Shown: piece after piece, positions 52,376-60,699 of the stretch
Numbering within the stretch: the stretch's first letter is position 1
Layout: the number at the start of each line of letters is the position of its first letter
DNA from: Acidaminococcaceae bacterium
Lineage (GTDB): Bacteria > Bacillota > Negativicutes > Acidaminococcales > Acidaminococcaceae
Direction of reading: 5' to 3'
DNA: 64,000 bases
Assembly: GCA_944390935.1 (NCBI GenBank)
Contig: CALXRU010000009.1
Span: forward strand, 1-64,000
The notes under the pieces: generated by a model
Seen by the model: the letters and a program-made list of their open reading frames with translations, nothing else
What the model was told of the DNA's origin: nothing
Databases searched by the model: none
Translations under genes and position numbers: made by a program

Positions 52376-53635
52376 TTAGAAAGTGAAGTACAGTTCGGAG
52401 AAGATGGTATCTGCATCTTTGCCGTTTTCTTTGCCTTCGAAGTCATAGTAGTTAACTACTGCAACGATGTTTTTAGCAACTGCATAGCTTGCACCAACAT
52501 TCCAGCCTTTGTAGCCCTGATCGAAAATGTCAGTGTTTTTAGCAACGTCGCCTACATAGAAACCATCAGTAGTCGGAGTCAGGTAAGCGTTAGCAGACTG
52601 GTCGAAGTAACCTACATGCAGGCCATAGGAACCCGGTTCGTCAGCGGAAGCGCCTTTCCAGGCGAGGTCAGCCCACCAGCCGTCTTTATCGGTATCGAAA
52701 TAATCTTCGTTACCGCGCATGTATTCAGCAGCCAGTACAAAGTCAGGAGCGAAATTGTAGTTGAAGCCTACGTTCCAGATTTCTTTGTCCATGTTGTCAG
52801 TAGCGTAGCTGCTGTGAGAAGAAGAATCAGTTTCAAAGTAAGCAGCATAAGCGTTTACTGCGCCCATGTCAGCTTCAACGCCTGCAACATAGAGGCGGTC
52901 TTCGGAATCAAGAATATATTCAACATTGTCATGGTTAGTATCTGCACCTTTAGCAGCCATGCCGAATACTTTTACTTTGTCGCCGTAGGAAACTTTAACG
53001 CCGTCAAAATAGCTATCGAGTACGTTACCGGTGAAGAGAACTTCGTTCCAGCGGCCTGCAGTTACGTCCAAGCCACCAAGGCGGCCTTCAACATAAGCGC
53101 GTTTCAGTTCTACTTTATCATCACCATGAGTACCGAGATCGTCGTCGCCGCTCATGCCATGATAGGTCTGGGTATTTTCAAACATACCGGTGTAGGTCCA
53201 GTCTTCGTTAACCTGGCCGTTTACCCACAGACGGGAACGCAGAGCGCCGGTGTCACCGTCAACATCGCCGTCAACGTCTTTGTAGGATACACGGAACTGA
53301 CCGGTGATTTTTACGTTGTCGGATTTTTTCTCAAGGTTAGCAACGCGAACGCCGAGGCTGTCGAGTTCGTCAGCAAATTCTGCTGCCAGTTTGTCTACGT
53401 TAGCGCCTTTAGCCATAGCTTTAGCAACAATCTGAGCCATTTCATAACGGGTCATCAGTTTGTCGCCGCCGTAGGTGCCGTCGGGATAACCGTCAACAAC
53501 GCCTGCTGCAGCCAGTTTGTTTACAGCGTCATAAGCCCAATGACCAGCCGGTACATCGGAGAAGGGGTTTGCGGCATAAGCGCTGGCAGTTACGCCAAGA
53601 GCCATAGCCATAGCGAGAACTAAAGATTTTTTCAT
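52376..53635 (-). CDS. ompM: OmpM-type porin with N-terminal SLH domain
   Basis: 419 residues. A signal peptide (1-21, ending AYA) is followed by one SLH domain (about 24-80; FSDVPAGHWAYDAVNKLAAA, DGTYGGDKLMTRYEMA), a short coiled coil (about 83-105; LDSLGVRVANLEKK), and an acidic beta-barrel (about 108-419) ending in Phe (FSELYFTF). OmpM proteins tie the outer membrane to polyamine-modified peptidoglycan in Negativicutes and act as major porins. The SD GGAGG lies 8 bases before the ATG. Codon choice looks like that of a highly expressed gene. Confidence 0.95.
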   Translation of the reverse strand: MKKSLVLAMAMALGVTASAYAANPFSDVPAGHWAYDAVNKLAAAGVVDGYPDGTYGGDKLMTRYEMAQIVAKAMAKGANVDKLAAEFADELDSLGVRVANLEKKSDNVKITGQFRVSYKDVDGDVDGDTGALRSRLWVNGQVNEDWTYTGMFENTQTYHGMSGDDDLGTHGDDKVELKRAYVEGRLGGLDVTAGRWNEVLFTGNVLDSYFDGVKVSYGDKVKVFGMAAKGADTNHDNVEYILDSEDRLYVAGVEADMGAVNAYAAYFETDSSSHSSYATDNMDKEIWNVGFNYNFAPDFVLAAEYMRGNEDYFDTDKDGWWADLAWKGASADEPGSYGLHVGYFDQSANAYLTPTTDGFYVGDVAKNTDIFDQGYKGWNVGASYAVAKNIVAVVNYYDFEGKENGKDADTIFSELYFTF

Positions 53636-53793
53636 TTTTCATTCCTCCAGGGAAAATAAATTTTTACCCCCTGTCGAATCTTCAGAGCAAGCAAACCTTT
53701 GCTGTTTGTTTATGCGCGAGTTGCCGTGTTTCCTCTGCACGCCGAAACCATAATCGGTATACTTATTCCACCAATCTTTCAGGAGATGTGTAC
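53636..53793 (-). promoter_or_regulatory. Long 5' leader of ompM
   Basis: About 150 bases between the promoter and ATG, with no gene. It contains an AGCAAA/TTTGCT hairpin (about 53690-53705) and a GGG..CCC stem with AT-rich arms (about 53647-53668) directly before the SD, which could control ribosome access. Confidence 0.4.
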
Positions 53794-53822
53794 ACTTTAC
53801 CACAATTTCACAATGCCGTCAA
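53794..53822 (-). promoter_or_regulatory. Promoter of ompM
   Basis: Minus strand TTGACG (53817-53822), 17 bases, TAAAGT (53794-53799). Confidence 0.6.
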
Positions 53823-53869
53823 TAATTTTTTACATAAAAACGTGAATTTTTATGAATTTTGGGTGCATA

Positions 53870-53903
53870 CAAAAACAGACAGCGTATTAAACGCTGCCTG
53901 TTT
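53870..53903 (-). terminator. Terminator of ppaC
   Basis: AACAG-x-CAGCG/CGCTG-x-CTGTT stem (about 53874-53902) and a T run on the minus strand. Confidence 0.75.
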
Positions 53904-53918
53904 GTAAACAAATTTACA

Positions 53919-55247
53919 TTATTTTGTAAAAGCATCCGTCAAAGGCGGGATGATTTGTTTTTTGCGGCTCAGCACACCCGGCAGGTAATAATGCCCCTGT
54001 GCTTCCGGTTTGCCGAAGGCTTCGGTAACTTTGGCCTGATTTACACCGGCAACCAGAAGGTCGGTTGCTTCGGAAAGGATATCCGTTACCATCAGGAAGG
54101 AAAGGTCAAAGCCTTCCGCCTCGCGCATCGCTTCCAGTGCGGTCAGCAGTTCCGGAGCTTTATCCAGCCCCTGCTGGCGGCCCATGATATTAATCTGCGC
54201 CACGCTTGCTTTAACGTCGCCGAAGTCAAATTCCTTCAGGTCGGTGCGTACCAGTTCGTCCGCGGTTAAACGCGCGATAACGGAGCCCTGTTTCAGTTCT
54301 TCCATGGCGTAGGTTTCAAGGTCTTCCAGCCATGCCATTTTTTGCAGTTTGGCAGCGGCGTCCTTATCCATCTGTGTGGTGGTCGGGCTGCGGAAATACA
54401 GCGTATCGCTGATAATCGCGGAAAGCAGAAGCCCTGCAATCTCGCGCGGCAGCTGTACGTTGTGCAGTTCTGCCATGTTGGTAATAATCGTCGCCGTGCA
54501 GCCTACGGGTTCCTCGCGGATGTAGATAGGCGCAGCGGTGCTCATGCCGCCAAGGCGGTGATGGTCGATAATCTCGATAATTTCAGCTTCTTCGCTGCCT
54601 TCAACGGCCTGGGTGCGCTCGTTGTGGTCAACAAGGATGAGCTGGGTTTTGGCAGGTTTCAGCAGGCGTACCTTGTCAATCATGCCGATGTAGCGGCCGC
54701 CTTCCACTACCGGGTAGGAGCGGAAGTTGGTATCGAGCATGGCGTTTTTAACGTCGTCCAGCAGTTCGTTGTTGTTAAAGGCAACAACGCTGGTGCTCAT
54801 AATGTCTTTTACCGGTGCGTCCAGAAGCTGGCTGTAATCAACGGCGCCGGTTTCGTTTTCCTGCGCGCACAGTTCTTTATAGAAGCATTTGGCAAGGTCG
54901 GTTACGGTAACAACGCCTTCAATATTATCCGGCGTGCCGACCGGCATGCAGCGCACACCGTAATCGGTAAACAGATGGCTTACCTCGCGCAGTTTGGTTT
55001 CGGCGTTCAGCATGGGCACGGCAATCAGTTCAACATCTTTCAGGCGGGGGTACATATCCTCCAAAAGCACGGGTTCTTCCACGCCAAAATAGTTCAATAC
55101 ATACTGGGTTTCAGGGTTCAGCGCACCTGCGCGCGCCGCTACGGCGTTAACGCCAAGCTGCCTTTTAAGCCACGCATAGGCAATGGCGGAGCAGACAGAG
55201 TCCGTATCCGGGTTGCGGTGGCCGATGACATATACTGGTTTATCCAC
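53919..55247 (-). CDS. ppaC: Manganese-dependent inorganic pyrophosphatase with CBS domains
   Basis: A DHH-family pyrophosphatase of the regulated CBS type. GTG at 55247 is preferred: AAGGAAG lies 8 bases upstream and the protein then starts MDKPVYVIGHRNPDTDS like other family members; an ATG ten codons earlier (55277) is possible. His10, Asp14 and Asp16 bind metal. Residues about 65-240 hold two CBS domains that would sense adenine nucleotides, interrupting the DHH domain. IEIIDHHRLGG carries the DHH motif, and a DHHA2 domain ends the protein. Confidence 0.93.
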   Translation of the reverse strand: MDKPVYVIGHRNPDTDSVCSAIAYAWLKRQLGVNAVAARAGALNPETQYVLNYFGVEEPVLLEDMYPRLKDVELIAVPMLNAETKLREVSHLFTDYGVRCMPVGTPDNIEGVVTVTDLAKCFYKELCAQENETGAVDYSQLLDAPVKDIMSTSVVAFNNNELLDDVKNAMLDTNFRSYPVVEGGRYIGMIDKVRLLKPAKTQLILVDHNERTQAVEGSEEAEIIEIIDHHRLGGMSTAAPIYIREEPVGCTATIITNMAELHNVQLPREIAGLLLSAIISDTLYFRSPTTTQMDKDAAAKLQKMAWLEDLETYAMEELKQGSVIARLTADELVRTDLKEFDFGDVKASVAQINIMGRQQGLDKAPELLTALEAMREAEGFDLSFLMVTDILSEATDLLVAGVNQAKVTEAFGKPEAQGHYYLPGVLSRKKQIIPPLTDAFTK

Positions 55248-55307
55248 GTTCAGCACTTCCTTTTTGCAGGCAGACATGGCTGCCGTAATAATTTATTTAG
55301 TCTTATT

Positions 55308-55337
55308 ATTATACCATAATTTAAAAGCTGCTAACAA
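55308..55337 (-). promoter_or_regulatory. Promoter of ppaC
   Basis: Minus strand TTGTTA (55332-55337), 18 bases, TATAAT (55308-55313) with a TG extended -10. Confidence 0.65.
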
Positions 55338-55349
55338 GCACAAATGCGC

Positions 55350-55652
55350 TTATTTGCCTTTGCTGCCTTCTCTTAAAACGGGCATTACGGAGTTGTAACC
55401 GTCGGCACCGTAAACAAGGCAGCGCTTTACGCGCGATATCGTCGCCGTGCTGGCGCCGGTTTTTTCCACAATCTCCTCGTAGATTTCGCCCTCGTCCAAA
55501 AGGCGCGCCACTTCAAGGCGCTGCGCCATCGCTTTCAGTTCGGTAATTGTACAGATATCTTCAAAAAAATCAGAACACTGCTGTTCGTCCTTTAAACTTA
55601 AAACAGCCCTAAACAGCTGCGTGGTAAGTCTGTCCCTTGTCTTTGCCGGCAT
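55350..55652 (-). CDS. YerC/YecD family TrpR-like regulator
   Basis: 100 residues with the TrpR-like helical fold: LFRAVLSLKDEQQCSDFFED, TITELKAMAQRLEVARLLDEG, and helix-turn-helix GASTATISRVKRCL. Firmicute YerC proteins are small predicted repressors; the ligand and targets here are unknown. It is transcribed away from metN. Confidence 0.9.
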   Translation of the reverse strand: MPAKTRDRLTTQLFRAVLSLKDEQQCSDFFEDICTITELKAMAQRLEVARLLDEGEIYEEIVEKTGASTATISRVKRCLVYGADGYNSVMPVLREGSKGK

Positions 55653-55773
55653 GGCTGTCCTCCTTATAAAACATCCGTTGTAATTTTAATTTGGATACAA
55701 TCGTCCTTTTTAACTTTAATACTTTATTCAACAAAAAGTCAAGTAATTTTAACGCTTTTTTGCAAAAATTTTA

Positions 55774-55802
55774 TTGACATATTTGTAAACAACGTGTATG
55801 AT
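55774..55802 (+). promoter_or_regulatory. Promoter of metNIQ
   Basis: Consensus TTGACA (55774-55779), 17 bases, TATGAT (55797-55802); transcription should start near 55809, just ahead of the riboswitch. Confidence 0.9.
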
Positions 55803-55826
55803 TGATACATCAACTTCATACAAACA

Positions 55827-55922
55827 TTCATCAAGAGTAGCCGAGGGACTGGCCCTATGACGCTACGGCAACCATCCACAGCGAAACGGTGCCAAATCCA
55901 ACGGAAACATCCGGCAGATGAA
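55827..55922 (+). ncRNA. SAM-I (S-box) riboswitch
   Basis: P1 is TTCATC/GATGAA (55827-55832 with 55917-55922). Conserved S-box core elements are present: AAGAGTAGCCGAGGGACTGG, then CCCTATGA, GCTACGGCAACC, and GGTGCCAAATCC. With SAM bound, the terminator at 55943-55972 forms and metNIQ is turned off. The 349-base gap 55653-56001 is fully explained by promoter, riboswitch and terminator. Confidence 0.93.
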
Positions 55923-55942
55923 AGATGCAGTTTAAAACTTGT

Positions 55943-55972
55943 ACCCTTCACCTGTACGTGAAGGGTTTTTTA
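55943..55972 (+). terminator. Riboswitch-controlled terminator
   Basis: 8-bp stem CCCTTCAC/GTGAAGGG (55944-55965) with a 6-base loop and TTTTTT, located 30 bases before the metN ATG. Confidence 0.9.
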
Positions 55973-56001
55973 GTATACGAAGCAAAGAAAGAGGAACCTG
56001 T

Positions 56002-57039
56002 ATGATTGAATTACGCAATGTAGAAAAAACTTACCACACCGCCTCGGGCGATATCCACGCCTTAAAGCGGACGAGCCTGACGATTGAGCAGGGCGAAATT
56101 TTCGGCATCATCGGCCTTTCCGGCGCCGGTAAATCGACCTTAATCCGCTGTATCAACATGCTGGAGCAGCCCACCGCCGGACAGGTTTTTGTTGACGGCG
56201 AGGAGCTGACCGCCATGACGGAAACCCAGCTGCGCAAGGCACGCCAGAACATCGGCATGATTTTCCAGCATTTTAATCTGCTGGCCAGCCGCACCGTTTA
56301 TGACAATATCGCCTTCCCGCTGGAAATTCAGGGCTTATCCAAAGACGAAATCAAAAAACGCGTAGAGCCGCTTTTAGACTTGGTGCAGCTGCGTGAACGC
56401 GCCGACCATTATCCCAGCCAGCTTTCCGGCGGTCAGAAGCAGCGTGTCGGCATCGCCCGCGCGCTTGCCAGCAACCCGAAGGTGCTGCTGTGCGACGAAG
56501 CCACCAGCGCGCTGGACCCGCAGACCACCAAATCCATTTTGAACCTGCTGCGCGACATCAACCAGCGTTTAAACCTTACCATAGTAATGATTACGCACCA
56601 GATGGAAGTTGTTAAGGAAATCTGCGACCGCGTGGCCGTTATTGAAGAAGGCAGCATTATTGAAGAAGGCAACATGGTTGAAGTGTTCACCAACCCGCAG
56701 AGCCCCACAACGAAGGACTTTGTAAAAAGCGTCAACAAGCTGGAGCTGCCGGAAGCCTTTAAGGATACGCCCGTGCAGGATAAATATTTTGAAGGCAGCA
56801 GCATGGTGGTGCGCCTGTCCTTCTTCGGCGGCAACGCCGATAAACCGGTTGTATCCGGCATGATCCGCGAGTGTGGCGTCGATGCCAACATTCTGTCCGG
56901 CAATCTGGACCAGTTGAAGGACCGCATTTACGGCAATCTGTTAATCGTTATAGAAGGCAGCAAAGACGCGCTGGAAAACGCGGAAGCATATCTGCGTGCG
57001 CAGAACCTGCAAGTGGAGGTGCTTGGTTATGTCAAATGA
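56002..57039 (+). CDS. metN: Methionine ABC transporter ATP-binding protein MetN
   Basis: 345 residues from the ATG at 56002 (GAGG 7 bases upstream); the longer frame would run through the riboswitch terminator. Walker A GLSGAGKST (38-46), LSGGQKQRVGIARALA signature and VLLCDEATSALDP are present. A C-terminal NIL domain (about 265-345) senses methionine. It overlaps metI by 11 bases. Confidence 0.97.
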   Translation: MIELRNVEKTYHTASGDIHALKRTSLTIEQGEIFGIIGLSGAGKSTLIRCINMLEQPTAGQVFVDGEELTAMTETQLRKARQNIGMIFQHFNLLASRTVYDNIAFPLEIQGLSKDEIKKRVEPLLDLVQLRERADHYPSQLSGGQKQRVGIARALASNPKVLLCDEATSALDPQTTKSILNLLRDINQRLNLTIVMITHQMEVVKEICDRVAVIEEGSIIEEGNMVEVFTNPQSPTTKDFVKSVNKLELPEAFKDTPVQDKYFEGSSMVVRLSFFGGNADKPVVSGMIRECGVDANILSGNLDQLKDRIYGNLLIVIEGSKDALENAEAYLRAQNLQVEVLGYVK

Positions 57040-57688
57040 AATGATTGAACTTTTAATAAAATCCTTTTGGGAAACAAGCTATATGGTTGTAGCCTCCACG
57101 CTGCTGGCCAGCCTTATCGGCATCCCGCTGGGGATTATTTTAACGGTTACGCGCGCCAACCACATTCTGCCGAACGCAGCCGTTAATTCCGTGCTGGGCG
57201 TTATCGTCAACGCCACCCGTTCCACCCCGTTTATTATTTTAATGGTAGCCATTATCCCGCTGACGCGCATGCTTGTTGGTTCTTCCATCGGCACTACGGC
57301 GGCAATTGTACCGCTGACGATTTCCGCAGCGCCGTTCATTGCCCGCGTTATTGAGTCTTCGCTGCTGGAAATTGACCACGGCGTTATCGAAGCGGCGCAG
57401 AGCATGGGTGCAAGCCCGCTGCAAATCATTTACAAAGTGCTGCTGCCGGAAGCACTGCACTCCATCGTGCTGGGCATTACGCTGGCGGTTATCGCGCTTA
57501 TCGGTTATTCCGCCATGGCGGGCGTTTTAGGCGGCGGCGGCCTGGGCGACTTAGCCATCCGCTACGGTTATCAGCGCTTCCAGCCGGATGTTATGATTGT
57601 TACCGTTGTTATTTTGATTGCCATGGTGCAGATTATTCAGTACCTTGGCGATACGCTCAGCAAAAAGCTGAACAAAAATAAATTATAA
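57029..57688 (+). CDS. metI: Methionine ABC transporter permease MetI
   Basis: 219 residues from ATG 57029, with GGAGGT 8 bases upstream. Five membrane helices and the EAA loop IEAAQSMGASPLQIIYKVLLP are present. Partner of MetN and MetQ. Confidence 0.96.
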   Translation: MSNEMIELLIKSFWETSYMVVASTLLASLIGIPLGIILTVTRANHILPNAAVNSVLGVIVNATRSTPFIILMVAIIPLTRMLVGSSIGTTAAIVPLTISAAPFIARVIESSLLEIDHGVIEAAQSMGASPLQIIYKVLLPEALHSIVLGITLAVIALIGYSAMAGVLGGGGLGDLAIRYGYQRFQPDVMIVTVVILIAMVQIIQYLGDTLSKKLNKNKL

Positions 57689-57717
57689 TTTGTTGTTTTA
57701 ATGAGGAGGTAAAAACT

Positions 57718-58542
57718 ATGACCAGATTAAAAAGAATTTTAGCGGCTCTTGCCATCGGCACTTTAGCGCTGGGCGTTTTTGGCTGCGGCGGCGATGAAAA
57801 ACAGGCACCCGCTGCCGGTGAACCGGTAAGGGTTGGCGTAACCGCAGGCCCGCATGCCGAAATTATGGACGAGGTTAAGCGCCTTGCAGCCAAAGAAGGG
57901 CTGAACGTTGAAGTTGTTGAGTTCAACGATTTTGTAACCCCCAACATTGCGCTGTACCAGGGCGAAATTTTTGCCAACTGTATGCAGCACAAACCCTATC
58001 TTGACGCTACTTTAGAGAAAGAACCCAAATTTGATTTGGTCGAAGTTTTTAAAACCGTAAACTTCCCGATGGCTGTTTACAGCGATAAAATCAAAAAAGG
58101 CGAGGCCATCCCCGACGGTGCTACCATCGGCATCCCGAACGACCCCTCCAACGGCGGCAGAGCGCTTTTGCTGCTGGCCGAACAGAAACTGATTGAAGTT
58201 AAGGACATTACCGACGTTACCACTTCTGTGGCAGATATTACCGGCAACCCGCACGGCTACAAATTCCTTGAGCTGGACGCTGCCACCATTCCCCGCAGCC
58301 TGCCGGATGTAACCGTAGCCGTTATCAACGCCAACTACGCGCTGCCCGCAGGGCTGAACCCCGTTAAGGACAGCCTGATGGTTGAAGGCGCGGCTTCCCC
58401 GTACATCAACATTTTTGTTACCAAAAAAGAGCACGCCGATGACCCGCGCATCAAACAGCTGCAAAAAATCTACCAGTCCGACGATGTGCAGAAATTTATC
58501 GACGGCCACTTTAAAGGAGCCGTTACCATCGGCTGGAAATAA
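57718..58542 (+). CDS. metQ: Methionine-binding lipoprotein MetQ
   Basis: 274 residues with a lipoprotein signal (GVFGC, Cys23) and the NlpA/MetQ fold: VGVTAGPHAEIMD, TPNIALYQGEIFANCMQHKP, IPNDPSNGGRALLLL. It captures methionine for MetNI. GAGGAGG precedes the ATG. Confidence 0.96.
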   Translation: MTRLKRILAALAIGTLALGVFGCGGDEKQAPAAGEPVRVGVTAGPHAEIMDEVKRLAAKEGLNVEVVEFNDFVTPNIALYQGEIFANCMQHKPYLDATLEKEPKFDLVEVFKTVNFPMAVYSDKIKKGEAIPDGATIGIPNDPSNGGRALLLLAEQKLIEVKDITDVTTSVADITGNPHGYKFLELDAATIPRSLPDVTVAVINANYALPAGLNPVKDSLMVEGAASPYINIFVTKKEHADDPRIKQLQKIYQSDDVQKFIDGHFKGAVTIGWK

Positions 58543-58556
58543 AAATTATAACGCTG

Positions 58557-58580
58557 AAGCGTCCGCAAGGGCGCTTTTTG
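58557..58580 (+). terminator. Terminator of metNIQ
   Basis: 8-bp stem AAGCGTCC/GGGCGCTT (58557-58576) with a GCAA tetraloop and TTTTT. Confidence 0.85.
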
Positions 58581-58596
58581 CATGAGGAGGAACTTT

Positions 58597-59412
58597 ATGA
58601 AAAAATTACTGCAAACCATAGCCCTGTTAATTACCCTTGTGTGCCTGCCGTTTGCCGCTTACGCGGAGGAAGCCGTGCCGGAAGTAAAATATTCCGCCGC
58701 CGTTGATGAAATTTTTGAACGCGGCAATATTAACGGCACGCTTGTTGTGTATGATGCTGACGCCAACGCCTGCTATATCCACAACGCGGAACGTGCGGCG
58801 CAGCGTTTTTACCCCGCCAGCACCTTTAAAATTTTCAACTCGCTCATTGGTTTAAACGTACACGCCGTTAAAAATGTGGACGAATATTTTTACAAATACA
58901 CGGGCGAACCTGTCTACCTTGAAAGCTGGCAGAACGATGCCAACCTGCGTTTAGCCATCAAGCGCTCGCAGGTGCCTGCGTATAAGGAACTTGCCCGCCG
59001 CATCGGCCGCCCCGCCATGCAGGCCAACCTGAACCTTTTGCAGTACGGCAATATGGAAATCGGCGAACATCTTGACAGCTTCTGGCTGCAAGGCCCGCTA
59101 AAAATCAGCGCGCTGGAACAGGTACAGCTGTTAACTTATCTGGCGCAGCAGAAACTGCCCTATGATAAATCCGCGCAAGCGCAGGTAGCAGCCATTACCG
59201 TTTTAGAGCAGAACAAAAACTACACGCTGCACGGCAAAACCGGCTGGGCTACGGAAAATATTGATACGCCCGTGGGCTGGTTTGTCGGCTGGGTGGAAGC
59301 CAAAGGCAACACCTACGTTTTTGCGCTGAATATGGATTTACAGGACGCCAAAGATTTGCCGCTGCGCGAAAGCCTTACGCTGGATTGCTTAAAAGCCCTG
59401 AAGGCGATTTAA
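58597..59412 (+). CDS. Class D (OXA-like) beta-lactamase homologue
   Basis: 271 residues from the ATG at 58597, with GAGGAGG 6 bases upstream. A signal peptide (1-23, ending AYA) is followed by the class D serine hydrolase motifs in order: STFK (75-78), SQV (124-126), YGN (150-152), FWLQGPLKISALEQ (162-175) and KTG (214-216). All catalytic residues are intact. Whether it confers resistance or is a penicillin-recognising housekeeping homologue cannot be told from sequence. Base composition resembles the neighbours and no mobile element is close, so it looks like a resident chromosomal gene. Confidence 0.93.
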   Translation: MKKLLQTIALLITLVCLPFAAYAEEAVPEVKYSAAVDEIFERGNINGTLVVYDADANACYIHNAERAAQRFYPASTFKIFNSLIGLNVHAVKNVDEYFYKYTGEPVYLESWQNDANLRLAIKRSQVPAYKELARRIGRPAMQANLNLLQYGNMEIGEHLDSFWLQGPLKISALEQVQLLTYLAQQKLPYDKSAQAQVAAITVLEQNKNYTLHGKTGWATENIDTPVGWFVGWVEAKGNTYVFALNMDLQDAKDLPLRESLTLDCLKALKAI

Positions 59413-59430
59413 GTTGGAGCAGCTTCCAAA

Positions 59431-59459
59431 TTTACAGCCTTTTAAAAGCAGTTTATAAT
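59431..59459 (+). promoter_or_regulatory. Promoter of the aldo/keto reductase gene
   Basis: TTTACA (59431-59436), 17 bases, TATAAT (59454-59459), 33 bases before the ATG. Confidence 0.75.
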
Positions 59460-59492
59460 TAAATTAAGCAGTTTAATGAAAGAAGGGATATT

Positions 59493-60611
59493 ATGGCATA
59501 TCTTGGCGAAGACATTAAAAAGCTGGGCTTTGGGCTGATGCGCCTGCCGCAGAAGGACGGCGCGATTGACATTGACGAGACCAAACAAATGGTTGATATG
59601 TTTTTAGAAGCAGGCTTTACCTATTTTGATACGGCATGGGCTTACCCCGGCAGCGAGGATGCAATCCGTCAGGCGCTGGTTGAGCGTTACCCGCGTGACA
59701 AGTTTCAGCTGGCAACCAAAAACGCCGCGTGGATTAACTGCAAAACGCGCGAAGAAGCAGTCAGCCAGTTTGAAACAAGCCTGAAACAGACCGGCGCAGG
59801 CTATTTTGATTTTTACCTTTTGCATAACCTCGGCGAAAGCCGCACCAAATATTTTGACGATTTTGACATGTGGAGCTTTGTGCAGGAAAAGAAAGCCGCA
59901 GGGCTGATTAAACACGTCGGTTTTTCGTTCCATTCCACGCCGGAGGAGCTGGACGCGATTTTAACGGCGCACCCGGAAATGGAATTTGTGCAGCTGCAAA
60001 TTAACTACGCCGACTGGGATTACCCGGCAGTGCAATCGCGCCGCTGCTACGAAGTTGCGCGCAAGCACAATAAGCCCGTCATCATTATGGAACCGGTTAA
60101 GGGCGGCATGCTGGCCAACCCGCCGGAAAGCGTGCAGAAAATTTTGAAGGACGCCGAACCGGAAATGTCCGTGGCAAGCTGGGCTATCCGCTTTGCCGCA
60201 CACCTTGAAGGTATTATTACCGTTTTAAGCGGCATGAGCAATCTTGAACAGATGCAGGACAACCTGAGCTACATGAAGGGCTTTAACGGTTTAAGCGCTG
60301 CCGAAGAAGCGACGCTGAAACAGGCGCAGGAAGAACTGGCACGCATCCCGCTCATCCCCTGCACCACCTGCAATTACTGCGCCAAGGTCTGCCCGATGCA
60401 TATCGGCATCAGCGGCAGCTTTACAGCGATGAACTATTACACGCTGTATAAGGATTTGGGCGCGGCGAAGCATCAGGAAAACTGGCTGGTTAAAGGCCAC
60501 GGACTGAAAAAAGCCGCCGAGTGCATTAAGTGCGGCGCGTGCGAAGCAGCCTGCCCGCAGCATATTAAAATCCGCGACGAGCTGGTAAAAGTAAGCGAAA
60601 CCCTGGGCTGA
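59493..60611 (+). CDS. Aldo/keto reductase with two 4Fe-4S clusters
   Basis: 372 residues. An AKR TIM barrel (1-270; LGFGLMRLPQ, TYFDTAWAYPGSE with Asp and Tyr of the catalytic set) is followed by a helical linker and a ferredoxin-like end. CTTCNYCAKVCP near 289 and CIKCGACEAACP near 346 each supply a CX2CX2CX3C cluster site. Members are common in anaerobes and probably couple substrate reduction to ferredoxin; the substrate is unknown. Confidence 0.92.
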   Translation: MAYLGEDIKKLGFGLMRLPQKDGAIDIDETKQMVDMFLEAGFTYFDTAWAYPGSEDAIRQALVERYPRDKFQLATKNAAWINCKTREEAVSQFETSLKQTGAGYFDFYLLHNLGESRTKYFDDFDMWSFVQEKKAAGLIKHVGFSFHSTPEELDAILTAHPEMEFVQLQINYADWDYPAVQSRRCYEVARKHNKPVIIMEPVKGGMLANPPESVQKILKDAEPEMSVASWAIRFAAHLEGIITVLSGMSNLEQMQDNLSYMKGFNGLSAAEEATLKQAQEELARIPLIPCTTCNYCAKVCPMHIGISGSFTAMNYYTLYKDLGAAKHQENWLVKGHGLKKAAECIKCGACEAACPQHIKIRDELVKVSETLG

Positions 60612-60621
60612 AACAAAACAC

Positions 60622-60653
60622 AAAGCACCTGCTGAAACGGCAGGTGCTTTTTT
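60622..60653 (+). terminator. Terminator of the aldo/keto reductase gene
   Basis: 11-bp stem AAAGCACCTGC/GCAGGTGCTTT with a 7-base loop and a T run. Confidence 0.92.
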
Positions 60654-60663
60654 ATGCGCGTTA

Positions 60664-60672
60664 TGGTATAAT
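60664..60672 (+). promoter_or_regulatory. Extended -10 promoter of the PP-loop gene
   Basis: TGGTATAAT (60664-60672), an extended -10 with no recognisable -35, 28 bases before the ATG. Confidence 0.6.
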
Positions 60673-60699
60673 AGCAGCATGATTTTTTAAGGAGATGCC

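Noticed and set aside
55939..56001. Earlier in-frame start for metN
   Set aside because: It would place coding sequence inside the riboswitch terminator and lacks a ribosome site.
58597..59412. Recently acquired resistance cassette
   Set aside because: No insertion sequence, integron site or composition shift is seen around the gene.
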